From positions 876,001 through 940,000 of the forward strand of contig CP091722.1 in assembly GCA_022009755.1 (NCBI GenBank): DNA of 64,000 nucleotides, given 5' to 3'. The notes beneath the pieces are model-generated. The model ran no database searches. It saw nothing but the letters and a program-made list of their open reading frames with translations, and was not told the origin of the DNA. This DNA comes from Oscillospiraceae bacterium. Lineage in GTDB: Bacteria; Bacillota; Clostridia; Christensenellales; QALW01. Every line of letters starts with the position of its first letter. Position 1 is the stretch's first letter. Shown here piece by piece: positions 8,859 to 19,071 of this stretch. The position numbers and the translations under genes are program-made.

Positions 8859-8887
8859 TTGAAATTGTTTTTGAAATGTAGTAAAAT
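8859..8887 (+). promoter_or_regulatory. Sigma-A promoter of radC
   Basis: TTGAAA (8859-8864), 17-base spacer, TAAAAT (8882-8887), 65 bases before the radC ATG. Confidence 0.7.
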
Positions 8888-8951
8888 ATTCGGTATGAGT
8901 GTATAACGGCATAAGGCAATACTTTCAGGCAATACAGGGAGGCCGAACAGC

Positions 8952-9679
8952 ATGAGTGAAAAATGTTCTCACGAGGGACACAGAGAAAGATTGAGACAGC
9001 GATATATAGACGCCTCATTGGACGCCTTTGCGGATCATGAGGTTATAGAGCTTTTGCTTACTTACAGCATACCGCGCCGCGATGTCAATGAGCTTGCACA
9101 CCGCGTATTGGATACCTTCGGTTCCTTCAGCGCGGTAGCGGACGCATCCGTGGATGAGCTTTGCACGATAAAGGCATAAGTCAGAACAGCGCCGTGCTGC
9201 TCTCCCTTATATCGCGCCTGTCAAAGCGGTATGAGCTGGATAGAATACGGGAAAAGCAGTTTCTTAACAGCACCGGCGCCGTATTCAAATACGGTCAGTC
9301 ACTGTATCAGGGCATAAAATACGAATGCATGTATCTGCTTTGCCTTGACAGCAAATGCAAGCTGCTGCGCACGGTGGAGCTTGCCAAGGGAACCATCGAT
9401 TCCGTAACCGTTTATCCGCGTCTTGTTGTGGAAAAATGTCTGAGCGCACAGGCTCACAGCGTTATACTTATGCACAATCACCCCAGCGGAGATCCGACGC
9501 CCAGCCGTCAGGATGTCGAAATGACGCGCGATATCGTAAAGGCGCTCAACACGATAGATGTGCGGGTGTATGACCATGTAATAATATCGCCCGAGCATTG
9601 CTTCAGCTTCAACCATTCCGGCATAATTCAAAACGGCGAGGTTGCAGAGCTTCGGCGCGCGGCCGAAATCAAAAGATGA
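8952..9679 (+). CDS. radC: RadC-family JAB/MPN metalloprotein, frame broken once
   Basis: Restored product 242 residues. N-terminal UPF0758 helix-hairpin-helix-like domain (HEGHRERLRQRYIDASLDAF, ELLLTYSIPRRDVNELAHR), then the MPN domain with the metal motif HNHPSGDPTPSRQD and RVYDHVIIS. One G added in the GG at 9173-9174 restores CTIKGISQNSAVLL. ATG 8952 has GGGAGG upstream. Cytosolic; the biochemical role of RadC proteins is unsettled despite the historical link to DNA repair. Confidence 0.9.
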
Positions 9680-9743
9680 TTCCGTGATGCGTAAAGGTGC
9701 GCATGCACCCATGCGCCGCATTGTTTTTATAAGGCCGATACAT

Positions 9744-9810
9744 AAAAAACGGCAGCTGTCCCTCCCCACCATTTGAGGCGGACTTTTGACAGCTGCCGTT
9801 TTATTATTTT
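9744..9810. terminator. Bidirectional terminator between radC and the MBL hydrolase gene
   Basis: A perfect 12-base stem, ACGGCAGCTGTC (9749-9760) with GACAGCTGCCGT (9788-9799), flanked by AAAAA on the left and TTTTATTATTTTT on the right, between convergent genes. Confidence 0.9.
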
Positions 9811-9859
9811 TGCTTAAATCGAACTTTTATGTTGAAATTTCGCCGTTTTAAAACCGCTT

Positions 9860-10659
9860 TTATAGCTCCAGCGTTTCAAGATCGTCGGGAACATAGAGAT
9901 TCCCGCCGTAAAACTGCTTGCCCTCGGCGGTATACAGCGTTTTCCTTTGGAAAATATTTTTATCCTCGGTATGATACAGCACCAGATTGCTTACCTGAAG
10001 GCTTTGTGCGGTTCTGCACGCATCTGCAACGGTGGAATGCTTTTTTTGATACGGCAAAAAAACATCCGCCTGCGAATACAGGCAAAACGCCTCATGCATA
10101 AGCCATTTGCAGCCCCTTGCATATTTTTCTTCACAGGCTCTGTACGGCTCATCACCGCAGCAGACAAGCCTTTCGCCGTCTGAAAGCTGCATGGAAAACC
10201 CGAACTGCCGCGCCTTGTCCGAGCCTATATCAAAAAAGGTTACGGCGTGTCCGATAACCGTTTTCTCTTCTCCGTCCTTCACCGGCACAAAATGCAGGCG
10301 TGAACCTATAAATGCCGTTTCCTTTTCGCTGAATAAAGCGCGGGCCATATTTCAAGCAGTGTTATGACCTCGGCATGGCCGTAGATACGGGCCTGGCCTG
10401 CATATGTGCCGCGGCTCATATTCTGCAATATCATCCTTACCATCCACACAATGCCCAAAAGATGATCAATATGCTTATGCGTTATAAAAATCTCTCTGAT
10501 ATCGGGCCATGCGATACCGGCGCATTTAAGCTGGTGCAGCAGGCGGATTCCTCCGCCCCCGTCCACCAGAAAATATTTCTTCGCATCCTCCAGCACAAAG
10601 CAGGTATTATAGCATTCCGTAACCGTTGCATTGCCGGTGCCCAGCATTATAAGTTTCAT
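9860..10659 (-). CDS. MBL-fold metallohydrolase, RNase Z-like, frame broken once
   Basis: Restored product 266 residues. MKLIMLGTGNATVTECYNTC opens the fold; the zinc motif is THKHIDHLLG (HxHxDH), later ligand regions are MHEAFC and YHTED. The architecture resembles ribonuclease Z/ElaC but short, so tRNA 3'-processing is only a guess. One A added at 10350-10352 rejoins LLEN to MARALFSEKETAF. Last gene of the ruvCAB-queA run. The start has GGAAAG upstream. Confidence 0.8.
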
Positions 10660-10762
10660 TTTTTATCTTTCCGCAATATTCCGTTTTATTCTTATGAATG
10701 TGCCGCAAACGGCAAGCCGTGCGCCGCCGCAAGACGGCAAGCATCGCTTGAATAAGCGGCAT

Positions 10763-11784
10763 TTATATAATAAGCATCGCATCCCCAAAGCTGAAAAAAC
10801 GGTATTTTTCCTCTACTGCCGTTTGATAAACCTTAAGTATTTCCTCACGGGAGCAAAGCGCGCTTACAAGCATTATAAGGGTGGACTGCGGCAAATGGAA
10901 ATTTGTTATAAGGCAGTCCACGCATTTGAAACGGTATCCGGGATAAATAAATATATCCGTCCAGCCGCTGCACTGCTTTACTCTTCCGCCTTCATCCGCC
11001 GCCGTCTCCAGCACTCTTGTGGAGGTGGTGCCCACTGCAAATATGCGTCCGCCCCTTTCCTTTACGGCGTTTATCTTTTGGGCGGACTGCTCTGTTATGC
11101 AATAGAATTCACTGTGCATTTTATGCTCGGATACATCCTCCACCTTTACCGGGCGGAAGGTGCCAAGCCCCACATGCAGCAGCACAGGAATTATCTCTAC
11201 CCCATGGCCTCGATTTTTTCCAGCAGCTCTTTTGTAAAATGCAGCCCCGCAGTAGGCGCCGCCGCAGAGCCCACCTGCCTTGAATAAACCGTCTGATACC
11301 GTTCCTTATCTTCAAGGCGCTCCGTTATATACGGCGGAAGCGGCATCTGCCCCAAACGGTCCAGTATTTCCTCAAACACGCCCTTGTATTCAAACCGCAC
11401 AAGCCGCTGTCCGTCATCCAAAATATCCGTAACAGTGCAGGCAAGCTCCTGTGAAAAGGTTATTTTTGCCCCTATCCGCGCCTTTTTACCGGGCTTCACC
11501 AGCACCTCCCAGGTATCGCGGTCCCTTCTGTTAAGCAGCAGCACCTGCATGGCTCCTCCGTTTTCCGTGGTGCCGAACAGCCTTGCCGGAAGCACTCTGG
11601 TATCGTTTATTACAAGGGCATCGCCCGGTTGCAGATATTCCGTTATATCAAAAAAATGCCGGTGCTCCGTTGATTTATCCGCACGGTTATAAACAAGCAG
11701 ACGGGAATGATCCCGCGGTTCCGCCGGTGTTTGCGCTATAAGCTCCTGCGGAAGATAGTAATCAAACATTTTGGTGCTTAACAA
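10763..11784 (-). CDS. queA: tRNA preQ1(34) S-adenosylmethionine ribosyltransferase-isomerase QueA, frame broken once
   Basis: Restored product 340 residues: FDYYLPQELIAQTPAEPRD, DALVINDTRVLPARLFG, GSAAAPTAGLHFTKELLEKI, HVGLGTFRPVKVEDVSEHKM and the C-terminal FHLPQSTLIMLVSAL. It makes epoxyqueuosine in tRNA. The frames join when one G is added to the run at 11200-11203 (AMGVEIIPVLLHVG). Start TTG at 11784 is chosen for GAGGG 8 bases upstream and for homology length; ATG at 11769 is the alternative. Downstream of ruvB, a common arrangement. Confidence 0.92.
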
Positions 11785-11866
11785 GCTTTTTACCCTCTTT
11801 TATACTTTTTGTGTGCATTTTTATGCGTGCAATGCCGCGTTATCTGCCGCGAAGGCGAAGCGGCAA

Positions 11867-12900
11867 TCACTGCTTGCAGTCCGGCGCATCGCTTTGTCCC
11901 GGCACGGGGCGCCCCATATGACGGTATGCCGCCGGAAGGGCTATCCTGCCCCGGGGAGTACGCGATATGAACCCCAGCTGCAAAAGAAACGGCTCCACGA
12001 CATCCTCTATCGTAACATCCTCGTCCCCCGTGGAGGCCGCCAAAGTATCAAGCCCCACCGGGCCGCCGCCGAATTTATCCACTATTGCACTTAATATTCT
12101 GCGATCGTCATCATCCAGCCCAAGCTCATCTATGCCCAGCATATTCAGTGCCGAATCCGCTACCTCGCCGGTTATAACGCCGTCTGCATGTACCTGAGCG
12201 TAATCGCGCACGCGCTTTAACAGCCTGTTTGCAATACGCGGAGTCCCGCGGGAACGCCTTGCAAGCGCCATGCAGCCCTCCGGCCGGGTTTCAACACCAA
12301 GGATTGCCGCGCTGCGCGTAACTATCCTGTTAAGCTGCTCCGGCGTGTACATATCCAGCCTGCAAATAACCCCGAAACGGTCCCTTAACGGCGATGTAAG
12401 CATGCCTGCCCGCGTAGTGGCGCCGATCAGCGTAAAATGCGGCAGATTCAGCCGTATGCTGCGCGCCGACGGGCCTTTACCCACCATTATGTCCAGCACA
12501 TAGTCCTCCATTGCAGGATAGAGCACTTCCTCAACGCTGCGGTTAAGCCGGTGTATTTCATCAATGAACAGCACATCATTTTCCGCAAGATTTGTAAGTA
12601 TTGCCGCAAGGTCCCCCGGACGCTCTATGGCCGGGCCGCTGGTCACGCGGATGGATACCCCCATCTCCGATGCAATTATGTTTGCAAGGGTGGTTTGCCA
12701 AGCCCCGGAGGGCCGTAAAGCAGCACATGGTCAAGGGCCTCACCGCGCCCCTTGGCCGCCGTTACATACATGGAGATGAGCTTTTTCACCTTTTCCTGTC
12801 CGACATATTCCTCAAATGAATGCGGACGAAGCGAAAACTCCTGCTCAATATCCTCCTGTTTGAATTCCGAGGTAATAACTCTTTGATCTCGCTGAATCAT
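11867..12900 (-). CDS. ruvB: Holliday junction branch-migration ATPase RuvB, frame broken once
   Basis: Restored product 344 residues: SLRPHSFEEYVGQEKVK, Walker A GPPGLGKTTLA (read through the break), Walker B LFIDEIHRLNRSVEE, sensor ATTRAGMLTSPLRDRFG, and the C-terminal winged helix RGRIALPAAYRHMG. The break removes one A from AAAA at 12694-12696, inside the Walker A lysine codon. AAGGAGCAGGA precedes ATG 12900. Hexameric motor acting with RuvA on Holliday junctions. Confidence 0.94.
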
Positions 12901-12987
12901 TCCTGCTCCTTATTCCTTGCACCGGGTGCATTGTCTATCTGCAATTTCCGCCGCGAACCCTCCTGCGGCGCCTATTCATAAAGGCGC

Positions 12988-13581
12988 CTATGCCCTGCCC
13001 ATTCCCGAAAGGGCGCGCCGTATAAGCTCCTCCACGCTGCCCGCCGCTCCCGCAGCATCTATTGCGCTTACCGCCTCTGCCCGCGTAAAGCCTAACGCCA
13101 TAACCGCCGTTATTGCCTCCTGCGCCATATCCTCCGAGGCCGCGCTTTCTCTTTTTACCGCAGGCGCGCTTATAAGCTCATCGTTGTCTATGCTGCCTCT
13201 TAATTCAAGTATCATCCGCTGCGCCAGCTTATTGCCCACTCCCGCGGCTCTTGTAAGGGTTTTCACATCCCCTGTTACAATAGCCAATGCAATGTTGTGC
13301 GCCCCTATCCCGCTTATCATGGAAAGCGCGGATTTTGCGCCCACGCCGCTTACGGAAAGCAGCCTTTGGAACATCGCCCGCTCCTGTGTGTCGGCAAAAC
13401 CGTAAAGGGAGATATCATCCTCTCTTACCGTCTGATGCAGATAAATTTTAACAGCACTGCCTATCGGAACACCGTCGATGCAGGATGCAGAAGCATATAT
13501 TTTATAGCCTATACCGCAGCACTCAACGGTTATACCGTCCTGCGCTGCCTCTTCAAGAGTTCCCTTTATATATGAATACAT
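12988..13581 (-). CDS. ruvA: Holliday junction DNA-binding protein RuvA
   Basis: 197 residues: OB-fold domain I (MYSYIKGTLEEAAQD, HQTVREDDISLYGF), helix-hairpin-helix domain II (LLSVSGVGAKSALSMISG, RAAGVGNKLAQRMILEL) and the RuvB-contacting domain III at the C-terminus (AVMALGFTRAEAVSAI). ATG 13581 is chosen over the in-frame TTG at 13596 because GAGG falls between them. Frame intact. Between ruvC and ruvB. Confidence 0.94.
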   Translation of the reverse strand: MYSYIKGTLEEAAQDGITVECCGIGYKIYASASCIDGVPIGSAVKIYLHQTVREDDISLYGFADTQERAMFQRLLSVSGVGAKSALSMISGIGAHNIALAIVTGDVKTLTRAAGVGNKLAQRMILELRGSIDNDELISAPAVKRESAASEDMAQEAITAVMALGFTRAEAVSAIDAAGAAGSVEELIRRALSGMGRA

Positions 13582-13653
13582 CCGGTTTATCCTCAATTTC
13601 TTTTGAATTTACCGCAAAAGCATCGCTTTTATCCCGGCGCAGCGCCGGCCGTG

Positions 13654-14148
13654 CTATATGATACGGAAATCTCCGCCCATTCTGCCGGAGTGAGCATGGC
13701 ATATTGCCACCGCCAGCGCATCCGCAGCATCATCGGGCCGCGGGATTCCCTCCAGCTTAAGCAGCGAAGCCACCATTATCTGAACCTGACGCTTTTCGGC
13801 GCGTCCGTACCCCGCAACCGCCTGTTTTACCTGAAGCGGCGTATACTCATATAGGTTTGCGGTGCGCAGAGAACACGCAGCAAGCAGTACGCCGCGTGCT
13901 TGAGCAACATTTATTGCGGTTGTTACATTCTGGTTAAAAAAAAGCTCTTCAACAGCAATCGCCTCCGGCGCAAGCTGATCTATCAGCGTCAGTACATCCG
14001 TGTGGATGGTTCTCAGCCTTACCGGCGTAGGCATGCCCGCCGGAGTGGATATTATGCCGTAATCCAATACTTTATGGCGGAAGCCGTCGCTTTCTATAAG
14101 CCCGTAACCCAGTGTTGCAAGCCCCGGATCAAAACCGAGAATTATCAT
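13654..14148 (-). CDS. ruvC: Holliday junction resolvase RuvC
   Basis: 164 residues with the RNase H-fold acidic residues in GFDPGLATLGYGLIE, AVEELFFNQNVTTAINVAQA, YTPLQVKQAVAGYGRAEKRQ and PDDAADALAVAICHAH. It cuts Holliday junctions after RuvAB migration. ATG 14148 has GAGGTGA immediately upstream; the GTG two codons earlier overlaps that site. First gene of the ruvC-ruvA-ruvB-queA-MBL operon. Confidence 0.94.
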   Translation of the reverse strand: MIILGFDPGLATLGYGLIESDGFRHKVLDYGIISTPAGMPTPVRLRTIHTDVLTLIDQLAPEAIAVEELFFNQNVTTAINVAQARGVLLAACSLRTANLYEYTPLQVKQAVAGYGRAEKRQVQIMVASLLKLEGIPRPDDAADALAVAICHAHSGRMGGDFRII

Positions 14149-14218
14149 TTTCACCTCAAAGCAGTAACCGAAAAAATGCCGGAAACCGATAATAACTCAA
14201 ACTGTAATCTTATTCAAT

Positions 14219-14247
14219 ATAATATCCCAGTATTAAAATATAGTCAA
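14219..14247 (-). promoter_or_regulatory. Sigma-A promoter of the ruvC operon
   Basis: Minus strand TTGACT (14242-14247), 17 bases, TATTAT (14219-14224). Confidence 0.75.
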
Positions 14248-14507
14248 TCCTTTTATTTTCGCGCCGCAGCTGTATTGCAATTTAATAATTGCGGTATTCA
14301 GTAAAAAAATTAATACACAAAACGCCTGCGTATTTTTTTCCGTGTGCGGCACTTATGTCCGCCGCAATTCCATTTGCACGCACGATGGCACAGCCCCGCT
14401 CCCATAGGCAGCGGCAGGTTTTTACGATACAGCATCTGCCCCTGAATAATTTACAAAATGTAAACAAAATATCCCCCGTCACGGCTCACAGGAGCCGCGC
14501 AGGAATG

Positions 14508-14537
14508 TTGCGGAATTTGCTTTTTTTGAAGTATAAT
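14508..14537 (+). promoter_or_regulatory. Sigma-A promoter of the HTH membrane regulator
   Basis: TTGCGG (14508-14513), 18 bases, TATAAT (14532-14537), 32 bases before the ATG. Confidence 0.6.
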
Positions 14538-14569
14538 TATATATAATGATTGAATGATCGGAGAACAGC

Positions 14570-15178
14570 ATGGATAATTTGGCATCAATCTTTGCTCAGA
14601 ATCTGGTTAAACTCAGGTCTGCCCGGCATATAACGCAGCTTGAGCTGGCCCATGAGCTTAATTATTCAGATAAAGCGGTATCCCGTTGGGAACGCGCTCA
14701 GGCTATCCCTGATGCAAAGGTGCTTTTGCAGCTTGCGGAACTGTTCGGAGTAACCGTTGATTATCTTCTGCACGAGCACCCGGAGCTGGAATATACCGAG
14801 CCTCTTCCGGAAAAGAAAATAAACTATAAGGCAATAATCATAATCTCCCTTTTGGGGGTGTTTACCGTTGCCCTGCTTTGCTTTATCGTGCTGCACCTTA
14901 CGGGCATGACCCACTGGATGATATTTCTCTACGCTCTCCCGGCCGCGCTTATAACCTGGCTTGTGATGAACTCCGTATGGTACGGCGGGAAAAGAAACAT
15001 ACTTATCATCTCCGGGCTTATATGGAGCATACTTTTGGTGCTTTACCTTTCTTTTCTCGTGTATGCCGGCTCAAATCTGTGGCCGCTGCTGCTGCTTGGC
15101 ATTCCTGCCCAGATAATTACCCTGCTGTGCTTCAAAATAAAGCTTCCGAGTCCGCTGGATTTGCTTCGTAAGCGCTAA
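14570..15178 (+). CDS. XRE-family HTH regulator with C-terminal membrane domain
   Basis: 202 residues. Residues ~8-65 form a Cro/C1-type helix-turn-helix (NLVKLRSARHITQLELAHEL, YSDKAVSRWERAQAIPD, LAELFGVTVDYLL). From residue ~84 there are four predicted membrane segments (IIIISLLGVFTVALLCF and later ones). Such proteins are common in Clostridia as membrane-tethered regulators; target genes unknown. ATG 14570 has CGGAG upstream. Followed by a terminator, so monocistronic. Confidence 0.85.
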   Translation: MDNLASIFAQNLVKLRSARHITQLELAHELNYSDKAVSRWERAQAIPDAKVLLQLAELFGVTVDYLLHEHPELEYTEPLPEKKINYKAIIIISLLGVFTVALLCFIVLHLTGMTHWMIFLYALPAALITWLVMNSVWYGGKRNILIISGLIWSILLVLYLSFLVYAGSNLWPLLLLGIPAQIITLLCFKIKLPSPLDLLRKR

Positions 15179-15225
15179 AAAATGCGCATCTCACGGCACT
15201 CTTGTATTCTGAGAATTACATTTTT

Positions 15226-15262
15226 AAGCTCGCCCATTGTGAGAATGTGCGGGCTTTTTCTC
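15226..15262 (+). terminator. Terminator after the HTH membrane regulator
   Basis: AAGCTCGC (15226-15233) pairs with GCGGGCTT (15249-15256, one T-G), followed by TTTTTCT. Confidence 0.75.
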
Positions 15263-15309
15263 TACAACGCCGGGTCAAAGTTGTATAGTGCCCGAAATTG
15301 CATATTTCC

Positions 15310-15338
15310 TTGCGGCAAACACGCAACAGGCATATAAT
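15310..15338 (+). promoter_or_regulatory. Sigma-A promoter of degV
   Basis: TTGCGG (15310-15315), 17 bases, TATAAT (15333-15338). Confidence 0.7.
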
Positions 15339-15420
15339 AGCAGCATAAGCACAGCATAAATATACGGCTGGAACTATAATGAAATATCATAAATAAGCAA
15401 GAATGAGAGGCTGATTTTTT

Positions 15421-16305
15421 ATGAACAATTATGTTTTAAGCTGCTGCTCCACCGTTGACCTGACGGCAGAGCATTTATCAAAACGCAGCATAAGCTACAT
15501 CCCGTTTCACTTTTATATAGACGGCGTGCATTATTTCGACGATCTCGGGCAAAGCATGAATCTTGACGATTTTTATGCACACATCGCAAACGGCGCAATC
15601 ACCAAAACCTCGCAGATAAACCCCGATGAATTTACCGTATACTTTGAAAAAATTCTCTCTCAGGGGCAGGATATACTGCATCTTTCCCTTTCAAGCGGCA
15701 TTTCCGGTGTGTATAACTCCGCCCGCCTTGCCGCCGATGAGCTTAAGACCAAATATCCGGAAAGAAAAATTTATATTGTAGATTCATTGGCCGCCTCCTC
15801 CGGATACGGGCTGCTTATGGATACTCTTGCCGACCTCCGGGACGGCGGCGCAAGCATTGAAGAGGCGCGCGATTGGGCGCTTTCCCACCGTCTGGAGCTT
15901 CATCACTGGTTCTTTTCAGGCGATTTAACCTGCTATGTGCGCGGCGGCAGAATATCACGCACTGCCGGCCTGTTCGGAACGCTTCTGCACATCTGCCCTC
16001 TGCTTGATGTTGATGCCGCAGGGCGGCTGACTCCGCGCTTTAAGATTCGCGGCAAGGACAAGGCTATCCGCGCCATTGTTGAGCAGATGCAGCTGCACGC
16101 AAGGGACGGAAGCGGCTATGACGGCAAATGCTATATTTCGCAGTCTGCCTGTATGGAGGATGCACAGCAGGTAGCAAAGCTGGTGGAAGAAAGCTTCCCG
16201 AAGCTTGACGGAAAGGTTGAAATCAACAATATCGGGCCTACGATCGGCAGTCACACCGGCCCGGGCACCGTCGCCCTGTTCTTTTGGGGAGATAAACGCA
16301 TCTGA
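15421..16305 (+). CDS. DegV family fatty-acid-binding protein
   Basis: 294 residues. Hallmarks: STVDLTAEHLSKRSISYIPF, KTSQINPDEFTVYFEKIL, LHLSLSSGISGVYNSARLAA, IYIVDSLAASSGYGLL, and SDLTCYVRGGRISRTAGLFG-like SGDLTCYVRGGRISRTAG followed by HTGPGTVALFFWG. DegV (FakB-like) proteins hold a fatty acid and present it to a kinase; no fakA is visible here. AGAGG precedes ATG 15421. Own promoter and terminator. Confidence 0.92.
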   Translation: MNNYVLSCCSTVDLTAEHLSKRSISYIPFHFYIDGVHYFDDLGQSMNLDDFYAHIANGAITKTSQINPDEFTVYFEKILSQGQDILHLSLSSGISGVYNSARLAADELKTKYPERKIYIVDSLAASSGYGLLMDTLADLRDGGASIEEARDWALSHRLELHHWFFSGDLTCYVRGGRISRTAGLFGTLLHICPLLDVDAAGRLTPRFKIRGKDKAIRAIVEQMQLHARDGSGYDGKCYISQSACMEDAQQVAKLVEESFPKLDGKVEINNIGPTIGSHTGPGTVALFFWGDKRI

Positions 16306-16383
16306 CAGCTGCAAGGTGCCGTAAAGCAGAAATGCATCCGGCCCATACAGTACAAACCCGGCTCAGTGCCAAAAAACAAATAC

Positions 16384-16408
16384 CCACCCGCATAGCGGGT
16401 GGTTTCTT
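16384..16408 (+). terminator. Terminator after degV
   Basis: CCACCCGC (16384-16391), loop ATA, GCGGGTGG (16395-16402), then TTTCTTC. Confidence 0.8.
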
Positions 16409-16435
16409 CATATCATAATAGAACTAATTTCGGTA

Positions 16436-16478
16436 TACAAAAGCGCAGCTCCTGCAATCAGCAGGAGCTGCGTTTTAT
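16436..16478 (-). terminator. Terminator at the end of the ribosomal protein cluster
   Basis: A 12-base perfect stem, CGCAGCTCCTGC (16444-16455) with GCAGGAGCTGCG (16461-16472); on the minus strand CTTTTGTAT follows, on the plus strand TTTTATAA, so it can act both ways, just after the rplQ stop. Confidence 0.85.
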
Positions 16479-16489
16479 AAGCTATTAAA

Positions 16490-17001
16490 TCAAACCAGCT
16501 CAAGAATAACGATCTCGGCTGCGTCACCGCGGCGCGGACCCTTCTTGATAATGCGGGTATAACCGCCGCCCTGACCCTTTTCGTCACGGCGTGCCTTATA
16601 CTTAGGCGCAATCTCTCTGAACAGCTTTCCACAACGGGATTATTGACCTCTGCTGTCTTAACCTTAAAGGTCTTTTTGTCCTCGCCCTTAGCCATCTGCT
16701 GGGGCGCATTGTAGAGATAGCTCATGATCTGACGGCGCGCATGCAGCTTGGAAGGAGAATCATTGGTGAATGTGGTCTCCACAATCTGCTTCTTCTCGTT
16801 AAGAACCTTTTTGGTTACCTCAACGGTATTATCGCACTCGTTGATTGCAGTGGTGATTATTTTTTCCGCTATTTTGCGAACTTCCTTGGCGCGGGCCTCG
16901 GTGGTCTCAATGCGACCGTTCGCAATCAGAGCCGTAACCAGGCCGCGCAGAACCGCATTTCTTTGGTCCGTGGGACGGTTGAGCTTTCTGTTGCTCGCCA
17001 T
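16490..17001 (-). CDS. rplQ: 50S ribosomal protein L17, frame broken once
   Basis: Restored product 170 residues: NRKLNRPTDQRNAVLRGLVT and TTEARAKEVRKIAEKIIT at the N-terminus, and after the break EKLFREIAPKYKARR ending AAEIVILELV. One A is missing from AAAA at 16626-16628; without it the frame runs on to 16408. Lines the polypeptide exit tunnel region of the large subunit. Last gene of the cluster, downstream of rpoA. Confidence 0.95.
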
Positions 17002-17017
17002 TTTGTTTACCTCCTAA

Positions 17018-17965
17018 TTAATCCTCGCTTTTGTTGAGTGACAGGCCTAACGACGCAAGACGCTGACGCACCTCGTCCAAAGATTTCCTGCCGAGGTTGC
17101 GCACCTTCATCATATCTACTTCATCACGCTGAATGAGCTCGTCCACGGTATTGATACCGGCACGCTTCAGGCAGTTATAGGAACGAACCGAAAGATCAAG
17201 CTCGTCAATGGTCATTTCCAGAACCTTGACCTTCTGCTCGGCCTCCTTCTCCACCATCATCTCAAGCCCGCCAACATTTTCGGCAAGATTGATAAAGAGC
17301 GCAAGATAATCGTTCATAATCTTTGCAGACAGGCTTACCGCTTCCTTGGGATTGATGCTTCCGTTGGTCCATACCTCAAGGGTAAGCTTATCATAATCGG
17401 AAACGCGTCCCACGCGGGTGCTGTCCACGGTATAGTTAACTTTGGTGATAGGCGTATATATGGAATCAACCGCAATGGTATCAATGGGCATATCGTCATA
17501 TTTGTTATCCTTGGAGCAAACATAACCTATTCCCTTTGCAAACACCATTTCGATATTGAGTGATGCGCCCTCAGCCAGCGTTGCAATAACATGATCGACA
17601 TTGACGATCTCAAGATCGCTGTGACCGAGTATATCGCCGGCAGTAACAACGCACGGTCCTTTTGCACGGATATTTGCTATCACCGGGCCGTCCGAATGGA
17701 GCTTTGCAGAAATTCCTTTGATGTTAAGCACAATTTCCGTAACATCCTCGCTCACGCCCGGAATAGTGGAAAACTCATGCATAACGCCGTCTATGCGAAT
17801 GCTGGTAACCGCAACTCCCGGCAGGCTGGAAAGCAGTATTCTTCTCAGAGAGTTGCCCAGCGTATTGCCGAAGCCTCTCTGAAGAGGGCCTGCTACAAAC
17901 TTGCCGTAAGTGTTGTCTTCCGACAGCTCCAGACATTCTATCGTAGGCTTTTCTATTTCTATCAT
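17018..17965 (-). CDS. rpoA: DNA-directed RNA polymerase alpha subunit
   Basis: 315 residues, intact. The N-terminal dimerisation domain carries YGKFVAGPLQRGFGNTLGNS and LRRILLSSLPGVAVTSIRI; the C-terminal DNA- and activator-binding domain carries SVRSYNCLKRAGINTVDELI and KVRNLGRKSLDEVRQRL. Position between rpsD and rplQ is the standard alpha operon. GGAGGGT precedes the ATG. Confidence 0.97.
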   Translation of the reverse strand: MIEIEKPTIECLELSEDNTYGKFVAGPLQRGFGNTLGNSLRRILLSSLPGVAVTSIRIDGVMHEFSTIPGVSEDVTEIVLNIKGISAKLHSDGPVIANIRAKGPCVVTAGDILGHSDLEIVNVDHVIATLAEGASLNIEMVFAKGIGYVCSKDNKYDDMPIDTIAVDSIYTPITKVNYTVDSTRVGRVSDYDKLTLEVWTNGSINPKEAVSLSAKIMNDYLALFINLAENVGGLEMMVEKEAEQKVKVLEMTIDELDLSVRSYNCLKRAGINTVDELIQRDEVDMMKVRNLGRKSLDEVRQRLASLGLSLNKSED

Positions 17966-18008
17966 TATCGTAACCCTCCTGAATGATTTTTGAGGGAACT
18001 AAGCCCCA

Positions 18009-18632
18009 TTATTTAGAGTACAACTCAACGATGAGATGCTCAGCAATTGCAAGATCAATCTCCTCGCGTTTGGGAATGCTCAGAACAGTTGCGGTGAGCT
18101 TGGGAGCATCAAAGCTCAGCCACGCAGGGATCAGCTTGCCGGTGCCCTCGCGCATTGCCTTGTACACTTCCATCTCCTGAGTTTTTTCTCTCAGAGTAAT
18201 CACATCGCCGGGCTTAACGATAAACGACGGAATATCCACACGCTTGCCGTTTACACGGATATGACCGTGGTTAACCAGCTGACGGGCCTGTGCTCTGGAG
18301 GCACCGAAGCCTACGCGGTAAACCACATTGTCAAGTCTGCGCTCAAGCATGGAAAGCATATTCTCGCCGGTTACGCCCTTTTCGCGCTCAGCAAGCTCGA
18401 AATAATGACGGAACTGCTTCTCAAGTACGCCGTAGGTACGCTTTGCCTTCTGCTTCTCGCGAAGCTGGAGACCGTACTCACCTGTTTTCTTTCTTCCGTT
18501 GCCATGCTGTCCGGGAACGGTTCCGCGCTTTGTAACAGGGCATTTATCGCCGTAGCAGCGGTCGCCCTTAAGGAAAAGCTTCTGATTCTCTCTGCGGCAC
18601 TGACGGCAGACAGCTTCTGTATATCTGGCCAT
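18009..18632 (-). CDS. rpsD: 30S ribosomal protein S4, zinc-binding type
   Basis: 207 residues, intact. The N-terminus has a complete four-cysteine zinc motif (CRQCRRENQKLFLKGDRC and CPVTKR), so it is the C+ form of S4. The S4 RNA-binding domain follows (LDNVVYRVGFGASRAQARQL, VNHGHIRVNGKRVDIPS). Primary binder of 16S rRNA and in other bacteria a translational repressor of its own operon. AAGGAGGAAAAAG precedes the ATG. Confidence 0.97.
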   Translation of the reverse strand: MARYTEAVCRQCRRENQKLFLKGDRCYGDKCPVTKRGTVPGQHGNGRKKTGEYGLQLREKQKAKRTYGVLEKQFRHYFELAEREKGVTGENMLSMLERRLDNVVYRVGFGASRAQARQLVNHGHIRVNGKRVDIPSFIVKPGDVITLREKTQEMEVYKAMREGTGKLIPAWLSFDAPKLTATVLSIPKREEIDLAIAEHLIVELYSK

Positions 18633-18647
18633 TTCTTTTTCCTCCTT

Positions 18648-19052
<405 letters not shown>

Positions 19053-19071
19053 TTACTGTTCCTCCCTTTAG

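Larger units (their letters stand above)
14149..14569. other. Divergent intergenic region between ruvC and HTH gene
   Basis: 421 bases with no gene. It holds the ruvC promoter (14219-14247) and the promoter of the HTH gene (14508-14537). The 14260-14500 stretch shows nothing I can assign. Confidence 0.6.

Noticed and set aside
11197..11784. Two separate queA-like genes (and similar pairs for radC, ruvB, adk, secY)
   Set aside because: Each pair is one gene split by an indel; the halves are complementary parts of one protein and join with one edit.
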